Source of the DNA: Pseudomonadota bacterium
GTDB lineage: Bacteria > Desulfobacterota > Desulfobacteria > Desulfobacterales > Desulfosarcinaceae
DNA length: 10,306 nt
Reading direction: 5' to 3'
Assembly: GCA_023435265.1 (NCBI GenBank)
Contig: JAEYRZ010000141.1
Coordinates: 1 to 10,306 of the forward strand
Shown: positions 6,930 to 10,306 of the stretch, piece by piece
Position numbering within the stretch: position 1 is the stretch's first letter
How the letters are laid out: every line of letters begins with the position of its first letter
The notes under the pieces: model-generated
Databases searched by the model: none
What the model saw: the letters and a program-made list of their open reading frames with translations, nothing else
Told to the model about the DNA's origin: nothing
Program-made: the position numbers and the translations under genes

Positions 6930-8147
6930 CTATTTGGGAGGCCGCATGTATTCCTTTACGGTTGCGTGTCGATCCGGCCACAGGATTGCGGCCTTTGAGG
7001 GATCTTGCTTGAATTCCGTGTACTGGATGATGAAAACAGGCACATCCATCCACATATGGTAGGCCCATGGCGGGTTTTTTTCGGTAGAAAACTTCACCGT
7101 GCCGCGGGTGCCTTCCCACTGGATCGCTTCGAGTCCGACGATGATATCTTTGCCTGCCGTCGATTTTTTCTCACCGATCGCCTTGGCCAGCACCATCACG
7201 CAGTCGTACCCCTCCATGGCGACCGCATCGGGTTCGCGGTTGAACTTGGCTTTAAATGCCTGCCCGAACTTTTCGGATACGCTTGTTTTGGGTATCCCGG
7301 GCAGTCCGGCCGGGTTCGAGAGCACGTAAACGCCCGCCTGGCCGACCGTATCCCAGAAGTTCGGGTACAGGGTGTCCATTCCCGCGCCCAGCACCGCGGT
7401 GTTTTTGGAAGGCGCGAATCCGATCTGGTGCGCCTGTTTGATCATCAGCAATTCGCCGGTGCCGGTGAAGCCGTCGACCAGGAAGTCCACGGGCGGCTGC
7501 AGGCTCTTGAGCTGCATCAGCTGCGGGGTAAAGTCGGTGACGGTCCGTTCGGCCGACATCGCCGTGACCTTGACGCCGGCTTGAACCAGATTGTCTTTGA
7601 AGACCTGGATGACACCCAACCCCCAGTCCGAGTTTTCTCCGATCACGGCAACATGTTTGAAGCCGGCATCCTTGATCCAGCTCGCCGCTTTCGAATAGAT
7701 GAGGGAGTTGCTCACGGTGAGCCTGAAAACTTCGGGGTAGCCCTTTTCGGTGATCGAGTCGGACCACGCCTCGGCAATGACGATCGGTATATTGTGGCGG
7801 TGGGCCACTTCGATTTCGGCCAGCGCCACGGAGCTGTGTGCTTCTCCGGCCACGGCGACCACTTTATCCCGGGTGATCAGGCGCTCCATGACGGTCGTGC
7901 CCTTCTCGGGCTGGCCGCTGGTATCTCCGATCACCAGCTCCAGCTTTTTGCCGAGCACGCCTCCCGCGGCGTTGATCTCTTCGGCGGCAATCCTTGCCCC
8001 GTCGACGACCGCCTGGCCGGTTTCGACGCCCCCCGGGGCGGAAAGCGGCGCCACTATGCCGATCTTGACGACCTCCTGGGCAAAAACGGTCCCGTTCATG
8101 AGCGCCAAAACGATAAGTCCCGCTAAGAGCAATACCTTGCGAATCAT
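6930..8147 (-). CDS. periplasmic amino acid-binding protein of the HAAT importer (LivK-like)
   Basis: The 405-residue protein has a signal peptide at residues 1-23 (basic MIRK, hydrophobic core LLLAGLIVLALM, cleavage after VFA). The mature part begins with VVKIGIVAPLSAPGG and ARIAAEEINAAGGVLGKKLEL, the opening of the Leu/Ile/Val-binding (type 6 periplasmic binding) fold, then LITRDKVVAVAGEAHSS, where Ser and Ala near the ligand cleft are typical, and ENSDWGLG in the hinge region. The ligand cannot be read from sequence: relatives bind branched-chain amino acids, other amino acids, amides, urea or aromatic acids. ATG at 8147 is chosen over a longer reading to 8204 because AAGGAGG stands 6 nt upstream and the signal peptide starts there. 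It is the first gene of the livK-H-M-G-F set. A hairpin follows it, and direct and inverted repeats lie upstream. Confidence 0.93.
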   Translation of the reverse strand: MIRKVLLLAGLIVLALMNGTVFAQEVVKIGIVAPLSAPGGVETGQAVVDGARIAAEEINAAGGVLGKKLELVIGDTSGQPEKGTTVMERLITRDKVVAVAGEAHSSVALAEIEVAHRHNIPIVIAEAWSDSITEKGYPEVFRLTVSNSLIYSKAASWIKDAGFKHVAVIGENSDWGLGVIQVFKDNLVQAGVKVTAMSAERTVTDFTPQLMQLKSLQPPVDFLVDGFTGTGELLMIKQAHQIGFAPSKNTAVLGAGMDTLYPNFWDTVGQAGVYVLSNPAGLPGIPKTSVSEKFGQAFKAKFNREPDAVAMEGYDCVMVLAKAIGEKKSTAGKDIIVGLEAIQWEGTRGTVKFSTEKNPPWAYHMWMDVPVFIIQYTEFKQDPSKAAILWPDRHATVKEYMRPPK

Positions 8148-8153
8148 GGTAAG

Positions 8154-8160
8154 CCTCCTT
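8154..8160 (-). promoter_or_regulatory. strong ribosome binding site of livK
   Basis: Minus-strand AAGGAGG lies 6 nt from the ATG at 8147. It settles the start of the binding protein and agrees with the high output expected for such proteins. Confidence 0.85.
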
Positions 8161-8165
8161 TCACA

Positions 8166-8200
8166 GGCCCAATGGCAGACACCACGGTCAAATGACAGAC
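8166..8200. repeat. 15-nt direct repeat pair, 20 bp apart, before livK
   Basis: Bases 8166-8180 and 8186-8200 match at 12 of 15 positions, with AATG.CAGAC identical in both. The centre-to-centre distance is 20 bp, about two helical turns, so a regulator could bind both copies on the same face of the DNA. The pair ends 6 nt before the livK ribosome binding site. It may be a tandem operator, or part of the mRNA leader. Confidence 0.4.
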
Positions 8201-8206
8201 GCAACC

Positions 8207-8297
8207 GACGGTGGATGGAAGCGGATCCTGGATCGGCGTCGACTGCCGATTGGAACGATGCTGGACATGTGCCGCGCTCAGGCGATCATCCACCGTC
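8207..8297. repeat. nested inverted repeat upstream of livK
   Basis: An 11-bp perfect inverted repeat pairs 8207-8217 with 8287-8297. Inside it, ATCGGC at 8232-8237 pairs with GCCGAT at 8245-8250 around a 7-nt loop. Read on the minus strand it would be a 91-nt structured part of the livK leader, or an operator. It does not share sequence with the palindrome at 3490-3612. Confidence 0.45.
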
Positions 8298-8570
8298 TTC
8301 TACATAGTGCATCTTTTCCGGGCGACTGCAAGGTTCAGCCGGTGGCGGCGTTATCTCGATGACGAAAAAGAGTGGTTCCGTCCAGCTGCCGCGGCAAGGA
8401 TGGCACGCATCATCCTATGGGCCGGCCGCATGACTGGCGCACGCGGTACTCGCCCCGCCGTGAGGACCGCATGGCGCGCGCTGCGTCACGCGCGTCCCTC
8501 TCGGGCGCCTGCAACCGAGCAGGGGGTCGCTGTGGCGTTCGAAGAAGTTCCAGCACGAGACCGGATCCTG

Positions 8571-9062
8571 TTAAATTCGATGCTCCCCGGGATTGTACAG
8601 ACAGGCCCAGCAATCGGCGAGTGCGATTTCTTGCGGACATATCCAGGGCGGTTCTTTTTGCAGCCATCCGCGATCGTCCGTCTCCGCCCGAGCAGCGATC
8701 GCGAAGGGAATGATTTCTTCCGCATCCAAACCGGCCGCCGCCTGCACAGGGTGTATCCCCATTTGAAAGTCGATGTATTCGGCCATTGCTTCCGCCTCGA
8801 AAAGCCGCTGCGGACGGAGATTGCCCTGAGTGTCGTCTTCGGCAAAGTTCAGGCCCATTTCTTCCGGGTCCGATCCGTCCCGGCCGTGTTGCGGCGCCTT
8901 GCCGTCGGAAAGGCCCATCTGGAAGTCGATGTACTCCAGGCTCACTGCCTGCGACAACCGCAGGTGCGCACATTCGCCGCAAGACCATGACTCATATGCG
9001 CCGGCATGCTCCAGGCAGCGACGGTCACCGTAGAGGTGAAGCGGATTTGGACGTGGTGCCAA
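8571..9062 (-). CDS. unrecognised cysteine-containing protein with duplicated EYIDFQMG motif
   Basis: The 163-residue protein is not a family I can name. Residues 16-31 carry C-x2-H-x8-C-x2-C (Cys16, His19, Cys28, Cys31; YESWSCGEC), a plausible metal site. A second cysteine group lies at the C-terminus (Cys142, Cys151, Cys154). Between them are two copies of EYIDFQMG, at 43-50 and 95-102, each followed by an acidic stretch with EE and ending in DD, an imperfect duplication of about 35-50 residues. The two DNA copies differ at three bases, all synonymous in this frame, which argues strongly that the frame is translated. The start is TTG, chosen because AAGGAGA stands 6 nt upstream and no ATG fits. 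No signal peptide or membrane segment is seen. It is transcribed away from the sugar-binding gene and lies 423 nt upstream of livK on the same strand; no functional link is evident. Confidence 0.7.
   Translation of the reverse strand: MAPRPNPLHLYGDRRCLEHAGAYESWSCGECAHLRLSQAVSLEYIDFQMGLSDGKAPQHGRDGSDPEEMGLNFAEDDTQGNLRPQRLFEAEAMAEYIDFQMGIHPVQAAAGLDAEEIIPFAIAARAETDDRGWLQKEPPWICPQEIALADCWACLYNPGEHRI
8758..8936 (-). repeat. 23-nt intragenic direct repeat (8758-8780 and 8914-8936)
   Basis: The two copies match at 20 of 23 positions and start 156 bp (52 codons) apart inside the 8571-9062 gene. All three differences fall at third codon positions of the minus-strand frame and keep the amino acids. 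In the overlapping long plus-strand frame two of the same differences would change residues. Confidence 0.8.
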
Positions 9063-9068
9063 TTTTTG

Positions 9069-9075
9069 TCTCCTT
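9069..9075 (-). promoter_or_regulatory. ribosome binding site that fixes a TTG start
   Basis: Minus-strand AAGGAGA lies 6 nt upstream of the TTG at 9062, followed by an A-rich spacer (CAAAAA). This is the main reason for accepting the rare start codon. Confidence 0.75.
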
Positions 9076-9104
9076 GTTCGGATCTAGAAATGTTCAACGC
9101 GGAG

Positions 9105-9185
9105 GCGCCCCGATGATGATTATGGCAAGGGACGCGGAATGTTCTCCTTCGTGATTCGCCGTGCTGTGTACCCTCATCGGGGCGC
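9105..9185. repeat. 12-bp inverted repeat around the probable promoter of the 8571-9062 gene
   Basis: Bases 9105-9116 and 9174-9185 form a perfect 12-bp inverted repeat with 57 nt between, within which a weaker hairpin can form (near 9133-9160). The left arm is 42 nt from the TTG start and borders a candidate extended -10 element at 9119-9127. It may be a two-site operator or a structured element. Confidence 0.45.
9119..9127 (-). promoter_or_regulatory. candidate extended -10 promoter of the 8571-9062 gene
   Basis: The minus strand reads TGCCATAAT: a TGn extension directly before CATAAT (5 of 6 to consensus). No -35 hexamer is evident at the right distance. Transcription would begin near 9112, about 50 nt before the TTG start. 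Confidence 0.35.
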
Positions 9186-9387
9186 GATATGAATGGGGTT
9201 TAGCGCGTAAATCCGATTTACAGGCCTGCAGTCCACCCCGTACCCATGGAATGCGCACCTGTTTGGAATTGACATGATTGGCCCGGACGCTAATTTTCAG
9301 GCACCTCGGGCAAAAAGCGAGCGTTGAACCGAACCGACCAGTTGTTTGACTGCAGTCCTCGAACCCTGACGCATTCCGATCCAATTC

Positions 9388-9471
9388 ATTCCCCGAGGCG
9401 CTGTTGCACGTACACCAGGCGTCCGATCCGGCAACAGGACGTATGCATATGAATCCGGCGCCGCGGGGAAT
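9388..9471. repeat. nested inverted repeat upstream of the sugar-binding protein gene
   Basis: Bases 9388-9401 pair with 9458-9471 at 13 of 14 positions. Just inside, CTGTTGC at 9401-9407 pairs with GCAACAG at 9431-9437. The right arm ends 8 bp before a candidate -10 hexamer at 9480-9485, thus over the -35 region, a position suited to a regulator of the plus-strand gene. Confidence 0.45.
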
Positions 9472-9476
9472 CTGCA

Positions 9477-9485
9477 TGCGATAAT
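9477..9485 (+). promoter_or_regulatory. candidate extended -10 promoter of the sugar-binding protein gene
   Basis: The plus strand reads TGCGATAAT: a TGn extension followed by GATAAT (5 of 6 to consensus). The -35 region is covered by an inverted-repeat arm and has no consensus hexamer. Transcription would start near 9492, leaving a leader of about 70 nt. Confidence 0.4.
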
Positions 9486-9560
9486 GTACCCGGAGCTTGT
9501 CTGCCCGTGCGACTTTTTTTTCATCGTTCGACCCGGCGGGCCGTATCGAAAGAGAGAGCC

Positions 9561-10306
9561 ATGCGAAAGCGCGATCACCTGCACGATGAGAAGGTGTCCC
9601 GGCCGCTTTCAGCGGAACGCACAACCGCTCGAAAGAGGCCGGGCGGATGGAGTAGCCTGCGGCGCTGGGCGGGAGTGCTTTCGGTGCTGGCCGGTCTCCT
9701 TGCCTGCAGCTGCGGCGGCGGCCGGGACACGGATCCGGTCGTGTTGGCGGGCGGGGGGGCGCCGGCCGAAATCCAGGTGTGGGAGCAGATCGCGCGCGGG
9801 TTCAGCCGCCAAACCGGCATCGCCGTGCGCATTCTGCGCCAGCCCAGCGACACGGCGCAGCGCCGCCAGGCGCTGCTGGTGGCGCTGGGGTCGGCGCAGC
9901 GCGATCCGGATGTATTTCTGATGGACATCGCCTGGCTGGGGCTGTTTGCCGCCGGAGGATGGCTGGCGCCGCTGGGCGGCGTCGACCTGGCTCCGTTCTT
10001 CCCGCAGGTCGTGGAACAATCGGCGGTCTTCGACGACCGGCTGCTCGCTTTACCGATTTCTGTGGATGTGGGCGTCCTTTACTACCGCACCGACCTGCTC
10101 CACGGGCGGCCTCCGCAGACCTGGGAGGAGCTCGCCGCCGAAGCCCGGCGCGTGCAGAATTCACTGCGCCTGCAGCGCAAAGATTTTTACGGGTTCGTCT
10201 GGACGGGCGCCCAGTACGAAGGCCTGGTGGTCGCTTTTCTCGATTTTGCCGGCCTTCGAGGCGGTCTTCCGGACGAGGGCGGCCGTATCCTGGTGGGCCG
10301 CGCCGC
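9561..10306 (+). CDS. sugar ABC transporter substrate-binding lipoprotein, family 1 (partial)
   Basis: The first 248 residues are visible; the gene runs off the right edge, so the end is unknown (family length is usually about 400-450). A hydrophobic stretch ends in a lipobox, LLAC with Cys49, so the mature protein is likely a membrane-anchored lipoprotein. Then come the marks of maltose/trehalose-type binding proteins: IARGFSRQTGIAVRI (residues about 77-91), DVFLMDIAWLGLFAAGGWL (about 115-133), PISVDVGVLYYRTDLL (about 164-179) and QYEGLVVAFLDFAG (about 217-230). The expected job is capture of an oligosaccharide for a sugar importer whose permeases should lie to the right. The basic N-terminal part before the hydrophobic core is unusually long (36 residues); GTG at 9594 is a possible shorter start. 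Only a weak AGAGAG precedes the ATG. A G7 tract at 9753-9759 lies just after the lipobox. Confidence 0.85.
   Translation, partial: MRKRDHLHDEKVSRPLSAERTTARKRPGGWSSLRRWAGVLSVLAGLLACSCGGGRDTDPVVLAGGGAPAEIQVWEQIARGFSRQTGIAVRILRQPSDTAQRRQALLVALGSAQRDPDVFLMDIAWLGLFAAGGWLAPLGGVDLAPFFPQVVEQSAVFDDRLLALPISVDVGVLYYRTDLLHGRPPQTWEELAAEARRVQNSLRLQRKDFYGFVWTGAQYEGLVVAFLDFAGLRGGLPDEGGRILVGRA

Larger units (their letters stand above)
8148..8570. other. non-coding region between the 8571-9062 gene and livK, 423 nt
   Basis: Besides the ribosome binding site, direct repeats and inverted repeat listed separately, I see no gene. Plus-strand frames are open here (one continues as far as 8990) but none has a ribosome binding site or protein-like features. 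Weak -35/-10-like hexamers occur on the minus strand near 8301-8331 (TTGCAG, then CACTAT after 16 nt); each matches consensus at about 3 of 6 positions, so I do not call a promoter. The stretch at about 8400-8520 is very GC-rich and featureless. Confidence 0.45.
9063..9560. other. divergent intergenic region, 498 nt
   Basis: It lies between two genes that point away from each other and carries a ribosome binding site, two inverted repeats and two candidate extended -10 elements, listed separately. A minus-strand reading frame spans 9094-9624, but it has no ribosome binding site, no recognisable domain, and overlaps the start of the sugar-binding protein gene, so I treat it as chance. The part at 9190-9380 shows nothing I can name. 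Confidence 0.5.

Noticed and set aside
6227..7012. 261-codon plus-strand frame opposite livH
   Set aside because: Shadow of livH; no protein-like features of its own.
7005..8126. 373-codon plus-strand frame opposite livK
   Set aside because: It is an antisense shadow caused by GC-rich third positions; livK has clear homology, a signal peptide and a ribosome binding site.
8148..8204. Upstream extension of the livK product by 19 residues
   Set aside because: The signal peptide begins at the ATG at 8147 and AAGGAGG stands 6 nt before that codon, inside the supposed extension.
8192..8362. 56-codon plus-strand ORF starting ATGACAGACGC
   Set aside because: No ribosome binding site, no recognisable features, and it consists largely of the inverted repeat upstream of livK.
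8211..8990. 259-codon plus-strand open frame
   Set aside because: It overlaps the 8571-9062 gene on the other strand. The internal 23-nt repeat differs only synonymously in the minus frame but changes residues in this frame, and no ribosome binding site precedes it.
9094..9624. 176-codon minus-strand frame in the divergent gap
   Set aside because: No ribosome binding site or domain, and it overlaps the start of the sugar-binding protein gene.
1..10306. CRISPR arrays, tRNA or rRNA genes, insertion sequences
   Set aside because: No regularly spaced repeats, cloverleaf-like segments, transposase motifs or target-site duplications were seen on either strand.

Overview
The window is GC-rich (one AT-rich edge excepted) and gene-dense. 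It looks like a chromosomal segment of a Gram-negative bacterium, most likely Desulfobacterota (Desulfobacteraceae-like). The Gram-negative call rests on a periplasmic-type binding protein with a cleavable signal and on a lipobox-bearing second binding protein. The Desulfobacterota call rests on the style of the proteins and on a long imperfect palindrome at 3490-3612 that resembles, from memory, dispersed repeats common in those genomes. No rRNA, tRNA, CRISPR, transposase or integrase is visible.

Layout. 1-225 is an AT-rich left edge (34% G+C over 1-120) ending in a hairpin. 226-1021 (minus) holds two small unrecognised genes in tandem: a zinc-ribbon protein, then a single-pass membrane protein with a winged-helix-like tail. 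1400-2251 (plus) is a stand-alone transglutaminase-like protein with a complete Cys-His-Asp triad. It converges, with 23 bp between, on an M28-family metallopeptidase (2275-3459, minus).

3616-8147 (minus) is a complete branched-chain/hydrophobic amino acid ABC transporter in canonical order: binding protein (livK-like), two permeases (livH, livM), two ATPases (livG, livF). Genes overlap by ATGA at livH/livM and livG/livF, and a stem-loop sits between livK and livH. The M28 peptidase lies 156 nt downstream on the same strand, past the palindrome, so uptake of amino acids or small peptides may be coupled with intracellular peptide trimming (inference).

8148-8570 is non-coding and holds a pair of direct repeats and a nested inverted repeat, both suited to control of livK. 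8571-9062 (minus) is an unrecognised cysteine-containing protein starting at TTG behind a strong ribosome binding site. It carries an internal duplicated EYIDFQMG motif whose two DNA copies differ only at synonymous third positions. A 498-nt divergent intergenic region with two further inverted repeats and two candidate extended -10 promoters separates it from a partial family-1 (maltose/trehalose-type) sugar-binding lipoprotein gene that starts at 9561 and runs off the right edge.

Most of the window is well-known biology. The least explained parts are the small minus-strand proteins at 226-1021 and 8571-9062 and the palindromic elements in the intergenic spaces. I see no convincing new multi-gene system.
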